A program made the translations under genes and the position numbers. The notes below the pieces were generated by a model, which worked only from the letters and a program-made list of their open reading frames with translations, did not search any database and was not told the origin of the DNA. This document shows, in pieces, positions 44,510 to 52,198 of a stretch of DNA of 64,000 bases. How positions within the stretch are numbered: position 1 is the first letter of the stretch; each line of letters opens with the position of its first letter. The DNA is from Actinomadura chibensis NBRC 106107. GTDB lineage: Bacteria > Actinomycetota > Actinomycetes > Streptosporangiales > Streptosporangiaceae. Where the stretch lies: assembly GCF_001552135.1 (NCBI RefSeq), contig NZ_BCQP01000027.1, positions 62,001-126,000 of the forward strand. Reading direction: 5' to 3'.

Positions 44510-45298
44510 GTGTCCGACGTCGTCCTCAACGCCGACAAGATCGATCTCGTCCGGGAGCGGCGGTCGCTGCTCGACCGGGTCACGCTGACCGTGCTCCGCG
44601 GCGAGCACTGGGCGCTCATCGGCCCGAACGGGGCGGGCAAGAGCACGCTCCTCGGCATCCTCGGCGCGTACACGCATCCGACGCGCGGCACGGCGGAGAT
44701 CCTCGGGCGGCGGCTCGGCCGGGTGGACGTCCAGGAGCTGCGCAAGCTGATCGGGCAGGTCAACCCGCGGCATCCGCTGGAGTCGGCGCGGACCGTCCGG
44801 GAGGTCGTGCTGACCGGGGTGACGGGGACGATCGAGCTCGTCCCGCGCTGGACGCCGTCCGACGCCGACCTCCGCCGCGCGGACGAGCTGATCGGCCTGC
44901 TCGGCCTGGCGCACCGGGCGGACGCGCGCTGGCCGAACCTGTCGCAGGGCGAGCGGGGCCGGACGCTGATCGCGCGGGCCCTGATGCCCGACCCGCCGCT
45001 GCTCCTGCTCGACGAGCCCGCCACCGGCCTGGACGTCGCCGCCCGCGAGCGCCTGCTCGCCAGCATCGACCAGCTCCGCGCGGAGCGTCCCGACCTGACG
45101 ACCGTGCTGGTCACGCACCATCTGGAGGAGCTGCCGATCAGCACGAGCCACGCGCTGCTGCTGCGGGAGGGGCAGGTGCTCGCGTCCGGCCCGGCGGCGG
45201 ATGTGCTGACGACGGAGCTGGTCAGCGCCTGCTTCGACCATCCGATCACGATCACCCGGAACAACGGCCGCTGGGCGGCGACCGCGGGGCCCGCCTAA
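44510..45298 (+). CDS. ABC transporter ATP-binding protein without visible permease partner
   Basis: A 262-residue ABC ATPase. Walker A is GPNGAGKST, the Q-loop lies in LIGQVNPRHPL, the signature is LSQGERGR, Walker B LLLLLDEPATGLD and the switch His in VTHHLEELP. It resembles the stand-alone ModF/PhnC-like group. No permease or binding-protein gene is adjacent, so it may pair with a distant membrane partner or act in another process. The GTG at 44510 follows GGGAGG. Its stop overlaps by 4 bp the stop of the helicase gene on the other strand. Confidence 0.87.
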   Translation: MSDVVLNADKIDLVRERRSLLDRVTLTVLRGEHWALIGPNGAGKSTLLGILGAYTHPTRGTAEILGRRLGRVDVQELRKLIGQVNPRHPLESARTVREVVLTGVTGTIELVPRWTPSDADLRRADELIGLLGLAHRADARWPNLSQGERGRTLIARALMPDPPLLLLDEPATGLDVAARERLLASIDQLRAERPDLTTVLVTHHLEELPISTSHALLLREGQVLASGPAADVLTTELVSACFDHPITITRNNGRWAATAGPA

Positions 45299-46596
45299 CC
45301 CGCCGCCACGCGGTGGGCGGAGAGGTGGGCCAGCACCGACTGGTTGGCCTCCCAGCCGTCCGGGAACTTCACCGGCACACCGAGGTGCACCGGCTCGGCG
45401 GACGGGTGCGCGTCCAGCAGTTCGGGGATCCCCGCCCGCGCGACGACCACGCAGGCGTGCCGGTGCCGGGACGCGAGCACGCACAGCCGCCCGGACTCCA
45501 GGTGGAAGGCGGTGGCGTCGCGGCGTCCCGACAGCGGGTGCAGGACGACCGTCACGTCGTACTCGCGGCCCTGCAGCCGGTTCGCGGTGTCGACCGTGAT
45601 GCCGCCGCCGTGCGGGCCGAGGGCGGCGCGGATCGCGGCGACCTGGTCGCGGTGCGCCGCGCCGATCGCGACGCGGGTCGCGTCGACGGGACGCGAGCCC
45701 AGCTCCGAATGCGCGACCGGCCCGCGCTGCAGCAGCCGGACGGCGAGCGCCGCCGTCGCCCGGACGGCCTCGGCGTCGGTGCGCAGCGTGTGCCGGGCGG
45801 GCAGCTCGTAGAGGGCCCAGCCGGTGGCCGCGGCCTCCTCGACCGCGCGGTCGTAGGAGGTGTCCATGCCGCGCGTCCCGAACTCCAGGCGGCGGTCGCC
45901 GGGGCCCGTCCCGGCGCGGAAGCCGGTGAACGGGTAGAACGCCTCGGACACGACGGGCGCGGCCGACGCGGGCAGCCGCCACGACACCGGCAGCCGGTGG
46001 ACGGGCAGCTCCGGGTTGTGCGCGAGGAGCACCGACACGGCGCTGCGCATCGGGTCCCAGGTGAGCCCGGCCCAGCGCTCCACCTCGACGGTGGAGAACG
46101 GGTCGAGCTGGCCGGGGTCGCCGACGAACAGCGCCCGCTCGAACCGTCCGGCGATCCGCAGCAGCATGTCGGAGCGCATCTGGTACGCCTCGTCGACGAT
46201 CGCCCACGGCCACGTGCCGTCCGAGAGGGTGGCCCATTTCGCGGCGGTCGCGATCACGACGGTGTGCTCGGCGAGGTCGTCGGCCTTCTGCGCGACCCGC
46301 ACCGCCGGGTGCGCGAGGACGCGCTCGGACGGCGCGTACCCCGACGCCGACAGCCGCCCGAGGGTGATCCCGGGGTGCTTGCCCGCGATCCGGTCGATCA
46401 GGTCGTCGACCTGCTCGTTCGTCTGCGCCACGATCATCAGCCGCGCGCCGGACTCGGCCAGGTGCGCGGCGGCCCGCACGACGAGCGTCGACTTGCCCGC
46501 GCCCGGCGGGGAGTCGACCACGACGCCGCGGTGCCCGCCGCCGAGGTCGGCGATGACGGCGCCGACGACCTTCGCCGCCTCGTCGGACGCGGTCAC
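45295..46596 (-). CDS. SF1B (Dna2/Upf1-like) DNA/RNA helicase
   Basis: A 433-residue ATPase with a full superfamily 1 helicase motif set: motif I SPPGAGKST (29-37), Ia QTNEQVDDL, II DEAYQ (135-139), III GDPGQLDPF (159-167), IV SWRLP, V TANRLQGREYDVTVV (337-351), VI LASRHRH. The DEAxQ box and QGxExD motif V are typical of the Upf1/Dna2 branch (5'-3' translocases). It has no nuclease domain of its own. The GTG at 46596 overlaps the stop of the upstream gene (GTGA) and has GGAGG 7 nt upstream; an ATG at 46602 is closer than usual to that site. It is the last gene of a coupled operon with a RecB-type Fe-S nuclease. Confidence 0.87.
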   Translation of the reverse strand: MTASDEAAKVVGAVIADLGGGHRGVVVDSPPGAGKSTLVVRAAAHLAESGARLMIVAQTNEQVDDLIDRIAGKHPGITLGRLSASGYAPSERVLAHPAVRVAQKADDLAEHTVVIATAAKWATLSDGTWPWAIVDEAYQMRSDMLLRIAGRFERALFVGDPGQLDPFSTVEVERWAGLTWDPMRSAVSVLLAHNPELPVHRLPVSWRLPASAAPVVSEAFYPFTGFRAGTGPGDRRLEFGTRGMDTSYDRAVEEAAATGWALYELPARHTLRTDAEAVRATAALAVRLLQRGPVAHSELGSRPVDATRVAIGAAHRDQVAAIRAALGPHGGGITVDTANRLQGREYDVTVVLHPLSGRRDATAFHLESGRLCVLASRHRHACVVVARAGIPELLDAHPSAEPVHLGVPVKFPDGWEANQSVLAHLSAHRVAAG

Positions 46597-48065
46597 GACC
46601 ATGCCTCCTCGGCGTCCTCGGCGGTCGGCGCGTACTCCTCGGGCGGACCGCCGTGCGTCCACGGCGTGTCCTCCCGGTCGGGGAACCTCGCGGCGCCGAA
46701 CGAGCCGTCGGTGAGCGAGGTGAAGCACACCCGGTCGCCCACCTCGGGGACCGCGCCCGGCTCCGGGGTGAGCTTGCGGCCCATCCCGCCGGTCAGCTCC
46801 AGCAGGACGTCGCCGTCGCCGATCTCCACGATCCTCCCCTTCAGGCCCGGGCGGGCGGCGTTGCATACGGTCGTGCCCTCGTCGAGGCGCACCGGGTCTT
46901 GCGTGGCGACCCGGAGGAGGGGACGCAGCTTGGGGCGCTTGCCGGTCTCGTCCAGGCGGGTCGGGTCGGCGTCGGTGACCGTCCCGCCGAACGCCTGCCC
47001 GGCGAGCCGGTGCTCGGCCATGACCAGCGGGTCGTCGAACGCGCGCTGCGCGTCGTAGGCGTCCTGGGCGCGTTCCAGGTCGTGCAGCCGCCGCGCCGCG
47101 CGGACGGGCGCGTCCCGGCGCGCCTGCGGATACGCCTCGCCGAACGTCTGGTGGTAGTGGGTGAACGCGTCCCGGTCGCGCTCCCAGCGCTTCGGCACGC
47201 TCGCCCCCTCCGGCAGCTTGCGCAGCAGGTCGGCCGCCCGCCACATCAGCTCCCACGTCGGGGTGAGCTGGTCGGCGAGGACCGCGCGCAGCCGCTCCTC
47301 GGCGCGCGGGTCGCCGCCGGACCGGTCGTAGGCGGCGATCGCCGGGGCGAGGACCTCGTTGTCGAACGTCGGGTCGGTCGTCGGGCCCGCGGGCGGGCAG
47401 AGCACCGGGTCCTCGGCGCGGGCGGCGGCGGACGGGCCGTCCAGGCCGTCCGGCGGGTCGATCCAGCCGACCAGCGCGGCGAGGTTGCCGTCCTCAAGGG
47501 AGCTCTGGCCGGTCGCCCAGTGCAGCCGCAGCAGCTCCGTCATCGCGCCGAGCAGCGACGAGCCGGGATGGTCGAACCGGTCGGCGAACCAGGTCAGCCA
47601 GCGTCCGAGCACCGGGACTGCCGGATCGACCGCGTACGGGCCTTCGGTGCTGCGGAAGCGCGTGGAACGTCCCATCAGGCGCAGGAACGCGACGCCGCCC
47701 CGGTTCGGGACGAGCAGTTGCGGCGCGTCCCCGTACCGGATCCGCTCCTCGCCGTCCTTGCCGGGCGGCAGCTCCTCGACCGCGCCCCGGCTCGTCTCTA
47801 CGTGCTTCAGGACGATCTTCGCCAGCGACGCGGCGAACGCGAACCGCAGGTCGCGGTTACGCGGCTGCGGCACCACGAGCAGGGCCGGGTCGGCGGGATC
47901 GCTGCCGACCATGACCGCGAGCGGCGCCGCGGCCTCCCCGGCGAGCTTCAGCGGGACGAGCACCAGCGGCGCGTCCGCGAGATGGCAGTGCCGCACGGTG
48001 GCGAGCGGCTGCGCGACCCCGGCCGCCGCCGCCTGCACCCGGGCGAGCGAGGACAGCGCGCTCAT
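46593..48065 (-). CDS. Uncharacterised partner protein of the helicase-nuclease operon
   Basis: A 490-residue soluble protein I cannot assign. The N-terminal third is hydrophobic-patterned and may form an alpha/beta domain (PLVLVPLKLAGEAAAPLAV, LRFAFAASLAKIVLKHVE). The middle is helical with Trp-rich segments (LGRWLTWFADRF, WELMWRAADLL). The C-terminal ~110 residues are predicted beta-rich (VRLDEGTTVCNA, GLKGRIVEIGDGDVLLELTG, EVGDRVCFTSL), like a small barrel or OB-type fold. A beta-barrel insertion is a normal part of Dna2/Upf1 helicases, so this protein might supply it in trans; that is inference. It lies 7 bp after the nuclease gene and overlaps the helicase gene by 4 bp. Confidence 0.78.
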   Translation of the reverse strand: MSALSSLARVQAAAAGVAQPLATVRHCHLADAPLVLVPLKLAGEAAAPLAVMVGSDPADPALLVVPQPRNRDLRFAFAASLAKIVLKHVETSRGAVEELPPGKDGEERIRYGDAPQLLVPNRGGVAFLRLMGRSTRFRSTEGPYAVDPAVPVLGRWLTWFADRFDHPGSSLLGAMTELLRLHWATGQSSLEDGNLAALVGWIDPPDGLDGPSAAARAEDPVLCPPAGPTTDPTFDNEVLAPAIAAYDRSGGDPRAEERLRAVLADQLTPTWELMWRAADLLRKLPEGASVPKRWERDRDAFTHYHQTFGEAYPQARRDAPVRAARRLHDLERAQDAYDAQRAFDDPLVMAEHRLAGQAFGGTVTDADPTRLDETGKRPKLRPLLRVATQDPVRLDEGTTVCNAARPGLKGRIVEIGDGDVLLELTGGMGRKLTPEPGAVPEVGDRVCFTSLTDGSFGAARFPDREDTPWTHGGPPEEYAPTAEDAEEAWS

Positions 48066-48072
48066 CGGCCGA

Positions 48073-49167
48073 TCACGCGACCCCGCCCAGCGCTTCGGCG
48101 CGCAGCCGCGCCGCCGTGCGGAGCTGCTCGGCCGTCTCGGCCAGGTCGTCGGACGGCGGCAGCGACCCGTCGGCCAGCGCGAGCGCGGTGCCGATCGTGT
48201 CGACGCCGCCGAGGTCGTCGCGGACGGACCGGCCGAGCGCGCCCGTCCGGCCGCAGGCGCGCGCCTCGTCCCGGCAGAACAGCGCCATCTCGCAGCCGGA
48301 CATGCAGTCGGGCGCGTACCGGGCCTCGACCGCGCGGACCGAGGCCGCGAGCTCCCCGCCCAGCTCGAACGACAGGTCGGCGGGCAGCTCCGCGAGGATG
48401 TCGTCGACGCGGACGAGCCGCGCGAGCTGCCGTTCCAGGACGGCGAGCTGCGGCCGCACGTCCAGCGGCGTCGCGGTCGGACGGTTGGAGAAGTTCTCCG
48501 GGCAGACGAGGAACACCTCGTGCGAGACGCGCGCAGGGTCGTGCCCGAGTTCGGCGACCAGGCGGCGCAGCGCCAGCACGTACACCGCCGACTGCCGGGC
48601 CGCCGCGGCGACCTGCTCCGGCTCGGCCTGCCCGTCCACGACCGCGAACGACTTGATCTCGATGACGTGCAGCCGCCCGGCGAGCTGGAACGCGAGGACG
48701 TCCGGCTCCAGGTAGGCGGGGTGCCCGGCGATCTCCAGCCGGAGCAGCGGATGGTCGAACAGCGTCCCCTCGCCGGACTCCAGCGCCTGGGCGACGAGCC
48801 GCCGGGTGCGCGCGCGCCGCAGCTCACGGGCGTCGTTGCCCGCGACCGACTCCAGGTCGTCGTAGGCGACCTCGGGGACGGTGAGGCCGAGCCGGTCGCG
48901 CAGCAGCGCCAGCAGCTCGGCGCAGCCGTCGGCCTTGACCTGCGCCTCGAACGCGTTCCCGCGGGTGATCGCGAACTGCGACTGGCCGAACGGCGCCGGG
49001 AAGCCGAGCGCCCGCGCCACCGCGTCCTTGTCGACGGCCGCCGCGTCCAGCACGCCGCGCCGCGCGCAGCCGGGGTTGGACGTCAGCGCGGCGATCGTGC
49101 GGGCGTCGTGGTTGCGCGGGGGCGCGCCGCCGCGCAGCCGGGCCAGGTCCGGCGCGGTCTCGGTCAT
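48073..49167 (-). CDS. RecB-family PD-(D/E)XK nuclease with Cas4/AddB/Dna2-type Fe-S cysteines
   Basis: A 364-residue nuclease. The RecB motifs appear in order: RGNAFE (69-74), EPDVLAF with D156, VIEIKSF with E170 and K172, and QSAVY (192-196). One Cys lies before the core (C34 in NPGCARRG) and a cluster after it (C288, C292, C298 in CMSGCEMALFC). That is the 1+3 layout binding a 4Fe-4S cluster in AddB, Dna2 and Cas4. Such enzymes cut single-stranded DNA ends and work with a helicase, which is encoded two genes downstream. No cas1, cas2 or CRISPR repeats are present, so this is not a Cas4 of an adaptation module. Its start overlaps the preceding stop (ATGA). Confidence 0.87.
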   Translation of the reverse strand: MTETAPDLARLRGGAPPRNHDARTIAALTSNPGCARRGVLDAAAVDKDAVARALGFPAPFGQSQFAITRGNAFEAQVKADGCAELLALLRDRLGLTVPEVAYDDLESVAGNDARELRRARTRRLVAQALESGEGTLFDHPLLRLEIAGHPAYLEPDVLAFQLAGRLHVIEIKSFAVVDGQAEPEQVAAAARQSAVYVLALRRLVAELGHDPARVSHEVFLVCPENFSNRPTATPLDVRPQLAVLERQLARLVRVDDILAELPADLSFELGGELAASVRAVEARYAPDCMSGCEMALFCRDEARACGRTGALGRSVRDDLGGVDTIGTALALADGSLPPSDDLAETAEQLRTAARLRAEALGGVA

Positions 49168-50051
49168 CCGTCGGTCTCTCCATCGTGGGCCGTGTCGTGT
49201 GCTGCGTCGTGTGCCGCGTCGGAGGCCGCGCGGCGGCCCGGCTCGCGGACGGCGCGCAGCCGGCTGCCGAACAGCCGCTCCGCGTCGTCCAGCCGGTCGC
49301 GGGCGCGGCGCGCGGCGGACGCGCGGCGCCGCAGGTCGCGGTCGCGGTGCACGTCCAGTTCGGCGCGGGCCGCCGCGGCGAGCGCCGCCGGGTCGACCGT
49401 ACCGACCGTACCGGTCGCGGCGCCGGGGATCGTGGACGCGAACCGCCACAGCAGCCGCCGCGCGTCGGGCGACGGCGTCCCGCGCCCGGCGTGCTCGGCG
49501 AGCCGGATCGCGGCCGTCAGGAAGTCGGCGCGCGGGCTCAGCGGCCCGACGATCCGCCGCTCCAGCGGCCACGTGCTCACGGTGAGCAGCCCGCGCGCGG
49601 GGGCGAGCATGTCGGCGGTGAGCGCGGCGCACAGGTAGTACGGGCGGGCGTAGGGCGCGGTGCGGAACGAGCGCTCCTCGTCGCGGCGCAGGCTCGCCAG
49701 CCGGTGCCCGGGGATCTCGCCGGGGAAGAACGCGGCGTACACCGTCCCGATGAGCTTCGGCGCGGCCGGGGCGCCGAGCAGCGTCAGCGCCTGGTGCACC
49801 TGCTCGCGGACGGGCTGCAGCCCGCGCCGGTCCCCGTTCGCGGGCGCGGCGGCCGGGGCGGGCGGGTCGGGCGCGGGGGCGTCGCCGAGGACGGCGTCGT
49901 CCCACGCGCGCTCGGCGTCGCGGAGCGCGGCGCGCAGCCCGCGCGCCCCGTCCCGGTCGCCCGCCGCCATCGCCCGGCGCACCGCGGCGCGCAGCTCGGT
50001 GATGCGCGCCTCCAGCTCGTCGGGGGTCGGGACGCCGGGGGAGCGGAACAT
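49164..50051 (-). CDS. First gene of the helicase-nuclease operon; possible winged-helix protein
   Basis: A 295-residue protein not recognised as a family. Residues 1-55 form an Arg/Ala-rich helix pair, followed by a Pro/Ala linker. The central part (about 75-190) looks like a winged helix (VREQVHQALTLLGAPAAPKL, FPGEIPGHRLASLRRDEERS). The C-terminus is basic helix, then a small repeat of AHD units. It could be a DNA-binding or regulatory subunit. The ATG at 50051 lies 7 nt after a TACTGT -10 (50064-50059), so the mRNA is likely leaderless and this gene heads the operon. Its stop overlaps the nuclease start. Confidence 0.75.
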   Translation of the reverse strand: MFRSPGVPTPDELEARITELRAAVRRAMAAGDRDGARGLRAALRDAERAWDDAVLGDAPAPDPPAPAAAPANGDRRGLQPVREQVHQALTLLGAPAAPKLIGTVYAAFFPGEIPGHRLASLRRDEERSFRTAPYARPYYLCAALTADMLAPARGLLTVSTWPLERRIVGPLSPRADFLTAAIRLAEHAGRGTPSPDARRLLWRFASTIPGAATGTVGTVDPAALAAAARAELDVHRDRDLRRRASAARRARDRLDDAERLFGSRLRAVREPGRRAASDAAHDAAHDTAHDGETDG

Positions 50052-50058
50052 GCGGCAG

Positions 50059-50097
50059 ACAGTACCGGAGCTTCCAGACAATTCCAGGGTTCTCCAG
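50059..50097 (-). promoter_or_regulatory. Leaderless promoter with 10-bp phased repeats
   Basis: TACTGT (minus strand, 50064-50059) is the likely -10 of the nuclease-helicase operon. Upstream, TCCAG occurs three times exactly 10 bp apart on the plus strand (50073-50077, 50083-50087, 50093-50097), that is on one face of the helix. The repeats cover the -35 position, so they may be binding sites for a regulator. Confidence 0.55.
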
Positions 50098-50103
50098 TTT
50101 TGC

Positions 50104-50135
50104 GGCGTCCCGGCGTCCCGGCGTCCAGGCGTCCC
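50104..50135. repeat. 8-bp tandem repeat (four units)
   Basis: GGCGTCCC is repeated four times head-to-tail, with one base changed in the third unit. It lies between the phased TCCAG repeats and the methyltransferase gene; a slippage-type array or binding-site cluster. Confidence 0.75.
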
Positions 50136-50177
50136 GGCGGCCGGAAAGGCGCGCCGTTTCGGGACGTGCAACCAGAG

Positions 50178-50777
50178 TCAGCGCGGTTTGCGCCACACGA
50201 TGGAATAGCGCCAGAGCAGGTGCCTCTGGAAGACGGCGCCGGGCAGGAGCCGCAGCGCCTCGTCGCGGACCTCGTCCCACGTCATGTCCGGATCGGCGAC
50301 CGGGGCGTCCGGACCGCCCGCCCGCCGACGGTTCCGCAACCGGTGGAAATGGTGCGCCGGGACGCCCGCCACCGCGTACGCCCAGTCGCGGGCGCCCTTG
50401 TTGTTCGCCACGCTCATGACCACGAGCGTGCCGCCGGGCGCGACCGCGTCCCGCATCGCCGACAGGCCCTTCGCGAAGTCCATGTGGTGGATCGCGGCGA
50501 CGCTGCACACGAAGTCGTAGTGGTCTTCGGGCAGGTCGTACTCCAGCAGCCCGGACTCGACGAAGTCGACGTTGCCGATCCCGGCGCTCAGCGTCTTCGC
50601 CTTGAGGATCATGTCCGGCGACCGGTCGATGCCGGTGACGTGCGCGGCGCGCGGCGCCATCCGGCGGACGAGCAGGCCGTCCCCGCAGCCGACGTCCAGC
50701 GCCTCGCCGCATCCGCGCGGCATGCCGCGCAGGATGATCCCGTGGTAGTGCGTGTTGTGGTTCCAGTAGTCGGTCAT
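50178..50777 (-). CDS. Class I SAM-dependent methyltransferase
   Basis: A 199-residue methyltransferase (type 11). Motif I is ALDVGCGDGLLVRRM, the acidic residue of motif II lies in VTGIDRSPDMI, and motif IV-like SVAAIHHMDF and APGGTLVVMS follow. The substrate is unknown; small molecules are typical. The ATG at 50777 has GGAG just upstream, with an in-frame GTG at 50786 as alternative. It starts 13 bp after the VOC-family gene and is probably co-transcribed with it. Confidence 0.87.
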   Translation of the reverse strand: MTDYWNHNTHYHGIILRGMPRGCGEALDVGCGDGLLVRRMAPRAAHVTGIDRSPDMILKAKTLSAGIGNVDFVESGLLEYDLPEDHYDFVCSVAAIHHMDFAKGLSAMRDAVAPGGTLVVMSVANNKGARDWAYAVAGVPAHHFHRLRNRRRAGGPDAPVADPDMTWDEVRDEALRLLPGAVFQRHLLWRYSIVWRKPR

Positions 50778-50790
50778 CGTCTCCACCGGC

Positions 50791-51180
50791 TCAGGAGCGT
50801 GGGTCGCGGCGCATGGGATGGTCGTCCGGAACCTCCACGATAACGACGCGCACGCCGTCCGGGTCCTCGATCCACATCTCGACGAGGCCCCACGGCTCCG
50901 GCCTCGGCTCCCGCGTGACGCGCGCCCCCGCCGCGGCGAGCCGCGCGTGCTCCGCGCGGACGTCCCTGACCTGCAGCCAGATCATCGGGGACGATCCCGT
51001 CCCGCCCGCGCCGTGCCCCGACACCTCAAGGAAGCCGGGCCCGAGGAAGAACACGACGCCGGGGGAGTCGGCCGGGCCGAACTCGCGGTACACCGCGAGG
51101 CCCAGCACGTCGCGGTAGAAGCGCTGCGTGCGCGCCGCGTCGGCGGGACGCAGCAGGATGCGGCTGCTCAGAACGTCCAT
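50791..51180 (-). CDS. VOC/glyoxalase-fold protein
   Basis: A 129-residue protein with the paired beta-alpha-beta3 VOC fold (ADAARTQRFYRDVLGLAVYREFG, GPGFLEVSGHG, VEMWIEDPDGVRVVIVEVP). The metal ligand positions include the Glu residues in FLEV and IVEV. Members act in lyase, isomerase, dioxygenase or resistance roles; none can be chosen here. The ATG at 51180 is preferred to a GTG at 51189. Confidence 0.83.
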   Translation of the reverse strand: MDVLSSRILLRPADAARTQRFYRDVLGLAVYREFGPADSPGVVFFLGPGFLEVSGHGAGGTGSSPMIWLQVRDVRAEHARLAAAGARVTREPRPEPWGLVEMWIEDPDGVRVVIVEVPDDHPMRRDPRS

Positions 51181-51229
51181 GCCCGCCACCCTCGCACGGA
51201 CCGCCGGGCGGCCGCGCCCCGCGCGCCGG

Positions 51230-52096
51230 TCACGCGGGGAAGCTCGCGCGGTAGGTGGCGGCCATGTCCTCGCCGCCGTGCCCCTGCGCGATGACGCGCC
51301 GGAACCGCTCGCCCGCCGCGTCGTTGACGTCCACCCGGATCCCCGCGTCCTCGGCCGCGTCGTGGATCAGCCGCGTGTTCTTCTCCGCGTTGTCGACGGC
51401 GAAGCTCGGCGAGAAGTCCTCGGCGAGCATGGCCTTCATCTTCATCTGCAGGTAGACGCTGTCGAGAGGGCCGCCGGTGAGGACGTCCCCGAGCAACGCC
51501 GGGTCGAGTCCGAGGCCCTTCGCCAGCGCCACCGACTCGGCCACCACGGCGGTCAGCGAGATCGCGTAGCTCACCGCGGCGAGCTTCAGCCGGGTGCCCG
51601 CGCCGGACGCGCCGTCGCCGTCCAGCCAGAGGGTGCGGGAGCCGACCGCGTCGAACAGCGGGTCGAGGACGGCCCGCGCGTCCGGCGGCCCGGCCGCGAG
51701 GACGATCAGCTTCCCCTGCTCGGCGGGCTGCCGCGTCCCCTGGACGGGCGCGTCGACGAACACCACCCCGTGCTCGGCGGCGAACCCGGCGAGCACCGGC
51801 ACGGACGCGACGGCGACCGTCCCCATCTGCGCCCAGACCTGCCCCCGGCGCAGCGCCCCCGCCGCGTCGCTGAGGACCGACAGCGCCGTGTCGCCGTCGT
51901 TCAGCATCGTGATGACGACGTCGGCGTCGACGACCGCCTCGCCGGGGGAGTCCGCCACCGCCGCGCCGTCGGCCGCCAGGGGCTCGGCCCTGGACCGGGT
52001 GCGGTTCCACACCGTCACCTGGTTCCCGTGCCTGAGCAGGTTGCGGGCCATCGCCGCGCCCATGATCCCGGTGCCGAGCACCGCCACTTCCGTCAT
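51230..52096 (-). CDS. NAD(P)-dependent beta-hydroxyacid dehydrogenase-like oxidoreductase
   Basis: A 288-residue protein of the 6PGDH/HIBADH superfamily: VAVLGTGIMGAAMARNLL with VWNRTRSRAEPL, FVDAPVQGTRQPAEQGKL matching the substrate motif DAPVSGG, and the GAGTRLKLAAVSY region, where the conserved Lys is kept but the usual Asn four residues on is Ser. Classical members oxidise 3-hydroxyacids; the change may alter substrate. AAAGGAGG precedes the ATG. This is the third member of the superfamily in the window, but unlike the other two it keeps the catalytic Lys and has no HxlR neighbour. Confidence 0.86.
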   Translation of the reverse strand: MTEVAVLGTGIMGAAMARNLLRHGNQVTVWNRTRSRAEPLAADGAAVADSPGEAVVDADVVITMLNDGDTALSVLSDAAGALRRGQVWAQMGTVAVASVPVLAGFAAEHGVVFVDAPVQGTRQPAEQGKLIVLAAGPPDARAVLDPLFDAVGSRTLWLDGDGASGAGTRLKLAAVSYAISLTAVVAESVALAKGLGLDPALLGDVLTGGPLDSVYLQMKMKAMLAEDFSPSFAVDNAEKNTRLIHDAAEDAGIRVDVNDAAGERFRRVIAQGHGGEDMAATYRASFPA

Positions 52097-52198
52097 GATC
52101 GCCCTCCTTTTGGATCGTATGGTACAGAAAGGATCCGCCCTTGGACGCCTACCCAGGGAACGTGCCGTCCTCGCCTTCGGACGCGCCAGGGATTCGCC

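Noticed and set aside
44401..45264. Ser/Arg-rich open frame antisense to the ABC ATPase
   Set aside because: Shadow frame; the ABC motifs on the plus strand are complete.
48073..49167. Cas4 of a CRISPR adaptation module
   Set aside because: The cysteine layout fits Cas4, but also AddB and Dna2; no CRISPR repeats or other cas genes exist in the window and a helicase is in the same operon.
50104..50135. Integration site or remnant of a mobile element next to the nuclease-helicase operon
   Set aside because: It is a simple 8-bp tandem repeat without target-site duplications or a recombinase gene.
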